From NCBI GenBank assembly GCA_003342895.1, contig PTFA01000406.1, forward strand, positions 62,001-126,000: 64,000 bases of DNA, in the 5' to 3' direction. The position numbers and the translations under genes were made by a program. The stretch comes from Casuarius casuarius (taxonomy: Eukaryota; Chordata; Aves; Casuariiformes; Casuariidae). This document shows, piece after piece, positions 24,321-35,999 of the stretch; position 1 is the stretch's first letter, and every line of letters starts with the position of its first letter. A model generated the notes under the pieces. It did no database searches. It saw only the letters and a list, made by a program, of their open reading frames with translations, and was not told where the DNA came from.

Positions 24321-27227
24321 CTTTGTGTTGGCAATAGTTAAAAAATGTGTAGATCTGTTGCACCTGCACCATGCAGAATACATGCACACAAACACATCTT
24401 TCTGTTTAATGCAGATGCATTCCAGTTTGTGGAATTTTGTGAAATGAAATTATTTAATCTCTTCTGCTGTTCTATGTAGTTTACAGTTCACAGGATTTAA
24501 TAGGTCTTGTTGATCCTTCTGGTACAGGGTAGGATAACCCATATCTCATCCATTCCTAATAGTTGTTTGCTTAAATTGCCTAAAATCTCTAATGACAGGC
24601 TGAGGCTAAGAATGATTTCCCAGTCACCAGCCTAAATCACATTGGTTGCTGTTCAGGACAATCATGTTTTGTTATATACCTCATAGATCTGATGAACAGT
24701 TCATTATACTCTTTTTCTGCTGCCTTACATGCATTTATACATATTTGGAGACTGTAACCAGCTATCTCTTCAGTTTTCTGTTGAGTCAGAACATACCATT
24801 TTTTTTCACCAGTCTTGTTTTCTAGATATATTTTGGGGATAGTCTTTCCATTGGTCCAAATCTTAATGGAAGGATAGTGCTAAAACACCATACAGTACTG
24901 AAAGAGGCCTTATTATTCCTTTCAGTAGGAATAATTCATATCGTACACAAAACCTCCCAGCCCCCTTTTTTTTCAGCATATGCAATATGTGTTGATATAA
25001 GTTCAGCTTTTGATCTGCTGAAATCCTTGGGTCATTTTCTGCAGATCGTCTGACTTCACAGGTGCCTGATGCAGTACTTTCTGAAATGGAGAAGTCTTCT
25101 GGTATCTTTGAGATTTTCACAGGACCCTTAGCATTCAAAGCACAGTGTCTTTCTAGTAGCTCTTAAATTTTTGAAGATGATAATTTTAGAAATGCTGTTT
25201 GAATATCTGATGCCGTAGTTAGTTGCATGGAAGATCCAATCTGAGGCTGAACATCTTTGTAATTTTTTAGGAACTCTAAAGGAAGATCTCAGAAACACTC
25301 ATCAATGTTAGTTACCTTTCTAATAGTTGTGGATTCAAAGGGATTAAAAAGCTTAGATATCTGTCTTTAGCAGAAATCTGAGCTTCATTTTCATTGAGAT
25401 GAGGCTTAAACTTTTGCTCCTCATCCTCTCAAGTTTTTTCCTTCCCCTCCTCATTCTCTACACACAGTTTGGTTTACATCTTGCATTGAGGAATAAAGCA
25501 ATAGCTTCCTCCCGCTCTGTCACCTTCCCTCCCTATCTTTCTGAGAAATAGCCTGGTAACTAGTTAACCAGGGTTGGGGGTGGGGTGGGGAGAGAGAGAG
25601 CTTGTTACCTTTCATAGATTTTTTCACTAACTAAGCAAAAAATTGAATTAGGGAGTTACCCCTTTGTGGATCAGTAATCTCCATCTTCGTTTAAGGCTGA
25701 GAAAAATGAAAGTTGTCACTTTTTGGATGAAAGAGCTTTCATTTTAGAAAACAGCTACCTGGTATGCTTTACCTACATTTTGTTACAGGCTTGATGTAAC
25801 TGATTTTGGAGATATCCAGCAGTAAATGAGGTCTGTATGCTGGTGTTTACAATATTAAGACTTTTTGAATCTGTCTCCATTCTGCACTTAAATGCTACAG
25901 GCTACAAGTGACTTCTTATTTGAACAGACAAAGGAAGATTTAAAGTGGCAGTTTCTTCACAGACACTTTAGGTTCTCTAAAACTGTATATGCCTGCAAGA
26001 AAATCACATTTTATTGCCATTTCACTGGTGGAACCTTGAGATTGACTTTCTTGGCTTTTTCTCTGAGGATATGGGTTTTTCCCTTTCAGTGTCTTAGTAG
26101 AGTAAATACCTACCTTGTCTGGAAAGCTTAAAAGTAGATTCTGCTACTGCAGGCTGCTCAGATGGAGAAAGAAATTTTGCATGACATTTTTCTATCTGCT
26201 GATGCAAGAGGAAGATCTATGCTCTATATAGTTCATTCTAATAAAGAACAAAGTTAGAAAAGCCTACTGAGGAACTAAAAAGTTAATTAAATTATGAACG
26301 ATTTGTAGAAATTTTCTGAATCAGTATGATAATATGTTACGATTTGACAGGCATAAATTTGCCACATGCATATTTGAAGTCATGTGTTTCAGTTTGATTG
26401 TAATTTTCATGGACTTTTATTCTCTTTTGGACACAACTTCAGATGTCATATTCTATTGGATAATGGCTTGAGATCACTGTGTAATGGACTTGAGTGATTC
26501 GTTATTTTGTAAAAACAAATTGTAGTCTTTTTGCATGAATACAATTCCTCTTGTCATCACCGTTCTCTGATAATGTAAATATTAGTCTTAGACTTTCTTT
26601 CAACTGAAAATGAATGGCTATTGACAATTTGCTATATCTCTTTTCTTCTTTGTACCAAATATATACCTGTAGCACAAAAAGAACTGTAAAAAAGTAGGTT
26701 ACATTCATAGAGGCAATGAAAAAGCAGAAGGATCTGCTTTTTCATATCTATTTATAGATATATATATAAAAAACTATATATTTCAATCTTTAAAGAAAAT
26801 ATTTTGACCTTTTCAGAGGTTGTAAAATGCATTGCGTTCAGACAGAATGACCAGTTCAGCTATTGTGTACAAACTTTTGTTTTATTAGTAACTTTCAACA
26901 TTTTGGTTGGTATCTTTAATTTTTAACTAAATGCACATGTTCTGTACAATAATTTTGCTTGGCTGAGGATTGAAAATGGCATTTGTTTTGCATCACTGTT
27001 TAAATTAAGTGTTTTGATGTTCATTTAGCCATGTGCTTATGCTGCCTTTTTTTTCTAGGGATTCTGCCTTTACAATACTATAAGTAGTTGAACTACGCAC
27101 ATTAGATGGAAATGGTATGTAAAATGAAAGTGGAACAGAAATGTAATGAATTGCTTGAGTCTGTAATAATATTTATTACAATGAAATTTATTATGTGGTA
27201 TGTTGAAATGCATATAAATATAATTTT
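24321..27227. other. Intergenic DNA between BRD10 and MLANA, left part
   Basis: No recognised gene. Unexplained minus-strand open segments at 24637-25316 are listed separately. A purine-rich patch (GGGTTGGGGGTGGGGTGGGG then GA repeats) lies near 25570-25600. Confidence 0.5.
24637..25316 (-). pseudogene. Possible decayed coding segments, unidentified
   Basis: Three adjacent minus-strand segments read like protein. From 24879 down to a TGA at 24637 are 80 codons after a TGGTGTTTTAG acceptor (ending KHDCPEQQPM). From 25275 down to 24863 is a frame with one internal TAA, containing KISKIPEDFSISES and DQKLNLYQHILHMLKKKG. From about 25450 to 25316 is a segment containing KDRYLSFLIPLNPQ before an AAAG|GTAACT donor. 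The gap between the last two is only 40 bases and the phases do not match, so this is not a working gene as it stands. I do not recognise the protein. Open frames of 80 codons also occur by chance in this window, so this is weak. Confidence 0.22.
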
Positions 27228-27340
27228 TCACCTTTTACAGATGGAGAAAATGAAGTACGGAGTTATTGCAGCAAAATGGAAGAACTGGGAACAATACCCT
27301 GTATCCCCTGACTCCCATTCCAGCATCCTATTCATAAGTA
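27228..27340 (-). mobile_element. MIR-like ancient SINE
   Basis: The minus strand reads GAATGGGAGTCAGGGGATAC, then GTTCCCAGTTCTTCCAT, then TTCATTTTCTCCATCTGTAA. This follows the MIR core pattern (Gly-type GGAGTCAGG, TCCCAGCTCTGCC, CCTCATCTGTAAAATGG). It is a diverged, very old copy. It also explains an exon-like open stretch on the plus strand here. Confidence 0.6.
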
Positions 27341-28071
27341 AAGGTATATATAATTAGATCATTGCTTTATTTTTCCAGATTTTTACCAAAGAAAAAAGAT
27401 GAATTAGAAAATGAAATAGTTTTCAAGATTGTAAGTGGCATTGATAAGTAGCACTTAAAAAAATTAAAGAGTAAAGAAAAGCAAGATGGAGAAGAATCCA
27501 CTGTGACTGTGATTTTTGTCATTTTGTTCAGGCTTTGGAGCTTTGCTTGTCAATATTGATTTCACAAAAGAAAATATCCTTCTTTAATTAGTTGTTCGTG
27601 TTGATTCGTTCTATGTACATCCACAAGTGTAAGATGAGATTATTTTGGCTATCTGTAGCTCATGGGCACCTAGTGCCAGCATATGCGTAGTGATTCTGTC
27701 TGCATATGTGATGGAGTTGATACAGTCATTCCCTGTTCTCTTTTTTAACACTTGCAGTCATAAAATATATATAAATCAAAGAGGGATTTGTGATTGGGTA
27801 TTAGTATAGAGTCACAGCGTGTCATGGGTGACAGTAAGAAAAGAGTGGATTTATGATAGAATCAATTTACTCAGTATAGTAAGCAGTGCTTCCTAGCTTT
27901 AACATTAATTCCTGGGGCAGAGGGAGAATTGCTTTACATCTGTTTCATAAAACAAACTTGTCAATATACATTAGCAACATGTGAATACTAAAATTAAAAT
28001 AGTTCAAAGCTTGTCTGATCAGTAATTCTACTGTTCCACTACATGTTATGTCTTCAAAACATCATTCTTGC

Positions 28072-28186
28072 CTGAAAAGAGTGCCATTCTGCAAACTGAT
28101 CTTGGAAGAATCTTTGACACAGAGACAAAAATGGAGAAGGCCTGTCTTAAAGTTTTTTCCTAGGATATCTGACAGCTTTATTGGAC
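28072..28186 (-). other. Candidate minus-strand exon, unidentified
   Basis: A CTTAATTTCAG acceptor opens an in-frame stretch (SPIKLSDILGKNF... to QNGTLF) that ends at a CAG|GCAAGA, a good GC-type donor. Its entry phase (1) matches the exit phase of the candidate exon at 28396-28543. No downstream partner exon could be connected, and the protein is not recognised. Chance cannot be excluded. Confidence 0.2.
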
Positions 28187-28395
28187 CTGAAATTAAGATG
28201 ATATTTCAGTCCCAAAAATCCTTTTCAGCTGATGTTCCTTTGAACTTCAGTTTGAGTCCAAGGCCATACTTTCATCAGAGAGAGATCTTTAGTGTCCAAA
28301 TCTGGCAAGGGAAGTTACTGCCTCTTCCACCAGTCAAGAGCATAGAATAGGCAGGAATATGTTCCCATCCATGGCGAATGCAATGGGAAACTCAC

Positions 28396-28543
28396 TGGAA
28401 ACCTTTTCCCTCCTCCACAGCCTAGTAATTGGTGCAAAAATCATGATCTTTTGTTCCAAAGGCAGGCCGTAGTTGAAAGTGAGTCTCTCGGACACTTCGG
28501 GCCGTGGAATGTGAGCGACGCAGCCAGCCAGGCGGTCCTCTCC
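28396..28543 (-). other. Candidate minus-strand exon in CpG cluster, unidentified
   Basis: About 49 codons are open from a GCTAACAG acceptor to a TCCA|GTGAGT donor. The translation contains HIPRPEVSERLTFNYGLPLE and TRLWRREKVS. The donor leaves phase 1, fitting the acceptor at 28186 across a 209-base intron. The segment overlaps a local CpG cluster, unusual in this region. I do not recognise a family, so this is a lead and not a gene call. Confidence 0.2.
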
Positions 28544-30261
28544 CTGTTAGCGCTGCTCTCTTGGACTGTGCGTTTAGTACAAGATCCTATCGCTGTAATG
28601 GCCAGTAGGGGATGCTTAGTGAAAAGAATAAATAGATCAAATGTGAGTTAATTTTCCACGGTATATATGCACACAGCCTCCAGCAGTAATTCCAGGAGAA
28701 GTATGTGAACTCAGTCTAGATTTGTTTGCGAGATGAAAGAACAGATTTCGCCACCAGAGAATCAGGTGCTGGAAAAAGATGACTACTAAATGGAAGAAAA
28801 CACAGCAGAAAAAAATAATTTAAGAATAATGATTTGGATATTCAGAAACTGAAAATAAAGAAGCCTCAGGAAATTGTTAGATGGGGAGAGAACAAAGAAT
28901 ACCAGCTCAGCAATGGACTTTAAAAGAGAAAATTTCTCCTGTAGTTAAGGGGCGGGGGGGAGGTGGGGAAAGGTGTCTACATGTTAAACGACAGGAGTTT
29001 TGAACAAGGAATTGACTGTGAAATGCCTTTCTTCTCTTTCCTGATGGTGAGGCCAAAAAAGAGAAGATACAAAGCAGACAGTCTGCATATCCTGAGGACT
29101 GCCAATCTTAAATCTGTGTTGACACTAGGAATGTTCAGGAAAAAAATTTCTGGAGTTATAGAGTAATTTATTACCAGGTATCCATCTAATAATGGCAAGG
29201 ACACCTCTGCATGTGAGGTTAATATTCAGGCAATATTCACGCATGCCATCTGATTTTGTTTTTACAACAAATTCTGAAGCATTTCTGAGATGTTTGTAAA
29301 TGTGGCTACCAGATGACAAGCCTAAAGTTCCTACTGTAAGCAGCTGCAGACAACGAATCTAACACTGAGAGGAACCTAAAAGGGACACTTGGAGTTGCCT
29401 GGGTCTCAGTAGGGGTTATTTTGGAGGATAAGTGATGTTATGGAGAAATGGAAATTAACTACCTCTGCCATTACCAGGGTAAATGGGAAAGTGCATGCTA
29501 TAGAAGTTGAAAGATTAGACCTTTTTCTTATAAAAAATTCTCCAACAAAAATTAGACAGTTGTTTTCTCTGATAGCTACAAGGATGCAGCTGCTAATGAG
29601 ATAAGTTCAAATAAGATAACTAGGAAGGAGGAAGGTTGCTTCTCTGTGTAGCCAGAGAAAATAGAGACAGTGAATAAAACATTCAGCAGAGCAGTCTGTT
29701 TCTCTAATCCAGAAATGGGAGCTAGCTAAGCTGAAAAGACCCTACAAAGATTGGTATTGAAAGACTAACGTGTGTACTAGGCCATCACTCTTGGCCTTAA
29801 TCTGATTTGAACTTTACTGGTGTAGTGTACCTCTGAGGAAAGGAGTGAATAAAGCCCATAGCCAAGCATATAACTGGGGCTATACCACTAAAATGGTTTG
29901 GAAAGGTGAAGGCACATCTGCACGAGTGCTGTCTCAGTATTTGGGCCATGTGAGCCCAGCAAGAATGAAGTGCAGTATATCACTATCACCTGGCAAGTGT
30001 TTTTTTAGAGGAGCTAAAGGTTGCAGTAACTATAGCATGTAGCTCAGATGTCAACATTTAAAAATGTGTTATCACGGTGGATTCTGCATCCTGTCCTTTT
30101 CCACAGTAAGTCAAGGTCCAGTAATCTTTCACTTAGGGGTTGCAAACAATGGTTCAGCTACATCCATCCTTCATGTATTCATGAGCCCAAGGCTATCTAG
30201 GGACACTGCTGCCCAGAAGAACATGGTCTTTTGCAATGGTCCAAAAGTAGAGTCTGTGTGC

Positions 30262-30895
30262 CTTCTATGATGGGATGACTGGGTGGGTAGATGAGAATAA
30301 AGCAGTGGATGTTGTCTACTTTGACTTCAGGAAGGCTTTTGACACTGTCTCCCATAACATCCTCATAGACAAGGTCAGGAAATGCAGGCTAGATGAACAG
30401 ACAGTGGGGTGGACTGAGAACCAGCTGAATGGTAGAGCTCAAGGGATTGTGACCAGTGGGGCAAAGTCTATTTGGAGGCCTGTAGCTAGTGATGTACCCC
30501 AGGGGTCAATAGTGGGTCCAGTATTGTTCAACTTACTCATCAATGACCTGGATGAAGGGACGGAGTGCACCCTCAGCAAATTTGCTGATAATACAAAACG
30601 GGGAGGAGGGGCTGATCCACCAGAGGGCTGTGCTGCCATTCAGAGGGACCTCAACAGGCTGGAGAGAGGGATGGAGAGGAACCTCATGGAGTTCAGTAAA
30701 AGGAAGTGCAGAGTCCTGGACCTGGAGCGGAATAACCCCAATAACCAAGATAGGTTGTAGAGTCTCCATCCTTGGAGATATTCAAAAGCCATCTGGATAA
30801 GGTCCTGGGTAACGTGCTCTAGGTGACCCTGCTAGAGCAGAGGACTGGGTGATCTCCCTTCCAACCTCAGCCATTCTGTGATTCTGTGATTCTCT
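30262..30895 (+). mobile_element. CR1 LINE fragment with reverse transcriptase relic and 3' end
   Basis: The plus strand encodes a 161-codon open piece of CR1 reverse transcriptase: VYFDFRKAFDTVSH, then VPQGSIVGPVLFNLL, then FADNTK where active elements have FADDT. The second catalytic Asp is therefore replaced. After RKCRVLDLE the sequence jumps to the CR1 3' end (GATATTCAAAAGCCATCTGG to CCTTCCAACCTCAGCCATTC) and finishes with ATTCTGTG octamer repeats at about 30870-30890. The 5' end and the C-terminal part of the RT are missing. It is a dead copy. Confidence 0.92.
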
Positions 30896-33800
30896 GTGGA
30901 CAATACATCTTGAAGAGCTAGAATTTTACTGTAAGGATGTAATTGTTTTTTCTCTTTCCTAGAAGCCAATGCTTCTTTGAGGATTTTCTGGGAAAAGGAA
31001 GTAAAGTGAAAATTAGAGCATTGCATCAGGATACAGACTATGGAGGATTAGTTCCAAAAAGTGCACGATTAGCTATCAGTGTGTAGGGCATATGTTTAAC
31101 CGTAGGTAGCTTTTTCAGCTTCATACTGCTACTAGTTTACCTTTATTACTGTATGTAAAGTTCAGTGCAGATGTGTGGCCAGAAAAAGACACTGGAAGCT
31201 TTTAAGCACCTTTCATATCTAATGGGCAACAAAATATGTTTGATGAGATGGTGTGAAAAAATCATTCTTTCATTTTTATTTTTGCACAATTTAATATGCA
31301 GTCAACAGAAAAAATACTATCAAACAAATGAACAAATGTTATTTCTCCAAAGCACGAAAGAACGAGTTAACTTTTCCCTTTATATAAGAAGTGAAGATAA
31401 GTTTGCTTTTAAAGACAAGAAAATGTACATTGCTTAATGGAAAACTTACAGCAGATGAATGCATGGAAAAATACCAGCAGCGCAATGCAACTACCATTAG
31501 ACATACACATGAATCAGAATATGTTGACAATGTTCTATTTAACTGAAAATATTTCTCTTGAATGGTCAGTTAATACTGATACACTTCTTGAGCCCCAGAG
31601 AGTCTCTATGCCCAGGTGCTGCAGGAGTAAAGCCAACAGAGATGGCTGAGGTAAACATCACTGGGTTACTGTGATGGCCAGCTGCATATGCCAGTCCTGT
31701 AACAGTGCAATGGTGAGGTCTAAAAAGCTGAGCATTTCCTGAGAACAGTGCCTGGGACTTCCTTCTCTGTGCTCCCTGGGGTACATGGTGCCTACCTGGT
31801 GGCTCTTGGCCCTGTGCACATTTTGGTGTGTGGTTCAGTGCTTCAGGAAGACTGCACCCCTCAGGAGCTGTACTTTTTAGCTTTGTACAATGGCTGCTAT
31901 GGCTGAACAATATTATTCAATCCTTTACAGCTACATGAAGGTCTGTGCCTTCTTTAAAAAGCATATAATCCATTAGAGTCATGTCAGGAATTCCCAACAG
32001 TGACAATGCGGCTGCTACTGCTGCTGCTCTTTTGCCATTATAACTTACCAGCCTGAATAAAGTGTGCAATATTAAATAAAGGCCTTGTTTTCATGTTGTT
32101 CACTATATCTGCAGAGGGGTTGCATGTGTAGCTTTACAGACACAGCTAGTATCCTCTTGTACAGATAAGTTTTAATAGTTCTGTAAGTAACTGTACAAGA
32201 GAAATTCTAAATCTAAATTTTCATGGCCATTTATTAATGTAATGTCATAGAACTATGTGTCTAAACTGAAAGTCTTTCCTGGAAATCTGAAAACTCTACA
32301 CCCCGCTCTTCATGTCTGCCAGTTGAGAAGTTTCTATTCATTTCTCTCGTTCTTTCTAAGGGGGCAAATGTACTTCCTCAAAAGTTTTGGCTTGCCTTTC
32401 GTCAAGTACCATGAGATTGAGTGTAAAACAGAAGGTACGTAATGTAGCTGGTTCTTGCAGCATGCAACTTCAGCAATTACATGTCTTTTGCTAAGTTCAG
32501 AGTTATTCTGTATTGCTGGTTTTTGATGGATCAATATCCAACCTCTACAGTTTCCCTTCATTGGATATAGAACCAGATGTGCAGAAGGGGACCTGTAAGG
32601 GTGTTTAATATGAGTGGTAAATAGCTTCCATCCTTATAATATAGTACTCCATTGACTTCTGTTACTTGGTCTTGTTTCCATGCACGAATTAGAATCTGAG
32701 ACCACTGTTTAGTGGTGTGTCTATACTGAGAGAAAGGTGCTTTCATAGGAAGGAAAAATATTATGACTTTCTGAAAACTAAGAGTAGTCCTTTAATAGAG
32801 CTTAGCTATCACTTGAATATCTGTAACAGTGTCAAAGTTCAATAGTTTAAGCTCTGGCTGCTCTTGTTTGGCATGAGCAGTTCCAACGATTTGGTGTTAT
32901 GTGGTTGAATAGTGGTGTAGAAACTCTACTTTGGTTAATATTTACATATTATAGAAATAATATTTCTATTTAGTCAATGTTAAGTTATGAGTTTTTAAAA
33001 TGGCTAGAAACATTTAATGTTGATACTGCTGAAAAAATGGGTGGCATCAAGTAAACTTTTTTAGTTCTAAGCACTTAACTTCTTTATAATAATTGATCTT
33101 CATAGAAATTAAAATATTTTTTCTGAGTCATGAATGTGGATGTTAGTTTTGTTCAACTGTAGTAGGACATACTCCTCTGAAAGGATGTTGCCTCAGATGC
33201 TGCTGGTTGATTAACAGTATTAATTTCAGCCTGGATCTTTAGCTTACTAGTTTTGGAACAAATTTAGTCAGCCTGTTATGTTCCACATTTGTGTCACTTT
33301 ATAGTTACAAGCTGGCATTTTGTGTATTTTCCTATGTGTTTTTCTTACTGTTACTAAACAAGTCCACAAAATGTTTTCCTTAGGGAGTATCTTCAAACAA
33401 AAATGACAAATGTAAGGCACCTTTTTAGGTTAGAGATTAATAGGGTACCTCTCTAAATTTCTAAATAGAAAATCAACTAAATTATAAAAGCAGACATAGA
33501 GATTATATGTCCTTTCACAGGAACTACATATATTTATTATTTCCCAACAGGTATCTAGTTTTATTAGTCTATGTAAACATTTTACTGTAAAAGAAATATG
33601 TCTTACCTGTGTCTTACAAGGTATCCCCATCTGTGGAGTTTATGCTAGGGAAGTAAATTTACCTTTTATTTAAAAATTTTTTTTAAGGTGTTTGCATTTG
33701 TATATTTAATAAGCAAGAACTGAATTCTTTACTAACAGTGTTTAGTAACTTAGTAAACCAGTTTCTCTGTGTCACTACTTTTTGTTTCTTTTTCAACTAA

Positions 33801-34653
33801 TGTATAGTTTTAGTTGCCTCCTGCTGTGAAATATCATATCTTGTGTATAAATTTGTTGATCTGTATGTAATATTAGGTAATAATCTGGCAATTAATTAAT
33901 TAAAGGCTATATAGACAATAACCGATATATGTCTAGCTTAATTTATATGTATTACAATTCTTTATTTTGTATTACTGCTAGTATTCTGGCAAGCTGGAGA
34001 ACTGAAAATGCTGGAGTTTGCTGTCTTCTATATTCTTCAAGAAACATAGGCTTTACATATTTTCTCATATTGTTCATAAAGAAATGACACTTACAGCTTG
34101 GTATATAGTGGGTCCTTTTGCTTTCTCATAAAAGTGCCAGGACGAAATTAAAGATGACAGTGATAATACCCACTGACAGGTATGAAATAATGTAGATTTT
34201 AAGCAGAAATTCCTAAGTTGCCTGCATCATGTTTTATGTTTCATGAGGAATTGTTTCATTACAGATACACAAGCAAATGATGTGAAGTAAAAATCTGTCA
34301 TAAAACATAGCCTCATAGTGCAGGTTAGTTTGTAGAACTGTGGCAGGGAAGATGGTTAGGTTTTTTTGACAGGATGTATGTTCTTGTCTATTTTGTGATG
34401 GATTTTTGTACAGTATATTTTGAGAAATAGTTTACTTATTTCTTTTTTAAAGAAAGGGAAAATAAGTGGGGAAGGTGGAAAAAAATGAAGGTTCCAACAC
34501 TTCCTACTTTTGTTGATACTGTTGTTGATACTTTTGTTGATACTCAGTGGAATGTACTTGCTCTTAGTAGATGACAAAAGACACAAGATACCAGACATGC
34601 TGTTTTAATGTGACCACAGGAAATGAAAAAATTAAAACAAAAGCACATTCAGC
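30896..34653. other. Intergenic DNA before MLANA 3' end
   Basis: AT-rich sequence with no recognised gene. A short tandem array lies at 34509-34544. No further repeat family was recognised with confidence. Confidence 0.5.
34509..34544. repeat. Three tandem 12-base units
   Basis: TTTGTTGATACT, GTTGTTGATACT and TTTGTTGATACT follow one another directly. This is a small local tandem repeat just beyond the MLANA 3' end. Confidence 0.9.
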
Positions 34654-34659
34654 TTTATT
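34654..34659 (-). terminator. MLANA: Candidate MLANA polyadenylation signal
   Basis: The minus strand reads CAATAAAG here, about 220 bases after the MLANA stop. A second AATAAA lies nearer the stop at about 34734-34739, within the 41-base tandem duplication. Either may be used. Confidence 0.5.
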
Positions 34660-34707
34660 GAAATGTTTCAAGAACTATTTCTGCAAACTAAGCAGGAATA
34701 ATTTTCA

Positions 34708-34790
34708 GCAACTGCTAATGAAAGCCTGTGGTTTTTATTACAGTTTTAGCAACTGCTAATGAAAGCCTGTGATTTTTGTTACAGTTTTAG
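34708..34790. repeat. MLANA: 41-base tandem duplication in MLANA 3' UTR
   Basis: GCAACTGCTAATGAAAGCCT with its following TGTGRTTTTTRTTACAGTTTTAG occurs at 34708-34748 and again at 34749-34789, with two differences. It lies between the MLANA stop (34878) and its poly(A) signals. One copy retains a TTTATT (AATAAA on the minus strand) and the other has TTTGTT. Confidence 0.9.
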
Positions 34791-34877
34791 CTGTAAAGAA
34801 AGTTTCGCATGTACAAGAAGTAAAGAGGAAGCATGAAGAAAACAATTTGCAGGCACAGAGTTTAAGATTTCTTATTA

Positions 34878-34946
34878 TCATGGTGAATAAGGTGGTGGTG
34901 ATTGTTCTGCTGCAATTTTGTCATAAGCTGGTGGAGCATCGGGTAC
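34878..34946 (-). CDS. MLANA: MLANA last coding exon
   Basis: After an ACAATAG acceptor, 22 codons and a TGA read VPDAPPAYDKIAAEQSPPPY followed by Ser-Pro. This closely matches the Melan-A C-terminus, which ends with PPAY and PPPYSP. The two PPxY motifs (residues 96-99 and 108-111 of the assembled 113-residue protein) are the sites known to bind WW-domain ubiquitin ligases and govern sorting and turnover. Entry is phase 0, matching the previous exon. Confidence 0.95.
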   Translation of the reverse strand, partial: VPDAPPAYDKIAAEQSPPPYSP

Positions 34947-35897
34947 CTATTGTAAGGAAAATCAAGGTGAAGGTGTGAAAAAACAGTTGAGGTACAAGAA
35001 AATGACATTAAAGATGCAACTATCTATTCATCCTCATATGAGATGTACAGTTATAGCTTAAAATAACTGATTTGTTATGTCTTTATTATTTTGAAGTTTA
35101 GTACATGTTTCTGGTTTTGCATCAGATTAAATTGATTTTGTTTAATTTTCAGTATTATAAGGACAAGAATTCTTAAAGGAAAATATTATTCATTATATAT
35201 TGAGATTTCAGATTAATATTAAAACATTTCATTAAGATTCTTGATGCCTGTATGTTGTATTATTACTAATGTTAACAATTTTGGCAGCCTGCTTAAAATT
35301 GGTTATAAATTGTCACATAATTACCCTATTCCCTGTTCTCAAACTATTTAAACACAACCATACCTTGACATGTATATTTATCAATCATTTTTTGTTAACT
35401 TCTTTACGTTATAGGTTTTAATGTTCGTCTTTCCATAGTGATTAGAGAAGCTACGAGCATGTGGGCATTTTGGTTCTTGCTTTGTGATATTCCCTGACAA
35501 TTTTTGTCAGGCTATAGCCTGTCAGACGCAACCCATTTGTTGTTTGTCATAATGGTATAACATCTAGCAGAAAGATGTATATTTATTCAATATATTTTAG
35601 CACGTGGGTATTATGTTACATCTCAGCTAGTAGTTGCATAATGATCACATAGCTTAAGAGTAGGTGAAAGAGGAGATTTTTTTAAAAGAAAGATTCTGAA
35701 TGGTAGATTTAAAAAACCCTTTTCACTGTAAAAATTGTGCCAAATTCTACTTTTTAACAGTTAACATTGGGACAGTGAAGACCCAATCTAGAGAGCACAA
35801 TCCAAGAAAGAAATCATCAATGAATGATTGTGTACCAAAGCTGTTTCACTGTGTCTTGCCATGTTGTAAGTAAATGAAACCTTGAGTTGTGACTTAC
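34947..35897 (-). other. MLANA: MLANA intron 4
   Basis: A 951-base intron, AT-rich, GTAAGT to ACAATAG. Nothing else was seen. Confidence 0.85.
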
Positions 35898-35999
35898 CAC
35901 AGAATTAAAGTTTCTGTACTCCCGCGGAGCCATTTTGCAGTCCAGTATTGTTTCCTCACCTACCACAGTTCGGACTTTGCCCACGCTAGAGCTTTTGCT
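35898..35999 (-). CDS. MLANA: MLANA coding exon, cytoplasmic tail
   Basis: A 102-base exon, phase 0 to 0, between TATCACAG and GTG|GTAAGT. It encodes residues 58-91, starting SKSSSVGKVRTVVGEETILD and ending in YRNFNSV. This is the variable part of the Melan-A cytosolic tail; conservation with mammals is low here, but length and phase fit. Confidence 0.85.

Larger units (their letters stand above)
27341..30261. other. Intergenic DNA, middle part
   Basis: No recognised gene. It contains the CpG cluster at 28468-28592, the candidate minus-strand exon pair at 28072-28543 and a G-rich tract near 28950-28965. The rest is AT-rich and featureless. Confidence 0.5.

Noticed and set aside
26502..26708. 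Minus-strand open frame after a strong acceptor near 26663
   Set aside because: It could not be joined in phase to the neighbouring candidate segments and shows no recognisable family; treated as chance.
27241..27343. Exon-like plus-strand segment with acceptor TTTTACAG and donor AAAG|GTATAT
   Set aside because: The other strand matches the MIR SINE core and its conserved TCTCCATCTGTAA end, which explains the apparent splice edge.
30275..30760. 161-codon reverse-transcriptase-like frame as a host gene
   Set aside because: It is a truncated CR1 LINE with a changed catalytic motif (FADN) and an internal deletion.
34769..34978. 69-codon plus-strand open frame
   Set aside because: It is antisense to the MLANA last coding exon, whose PPAY/PPPY-ending frame is clearly the real one.
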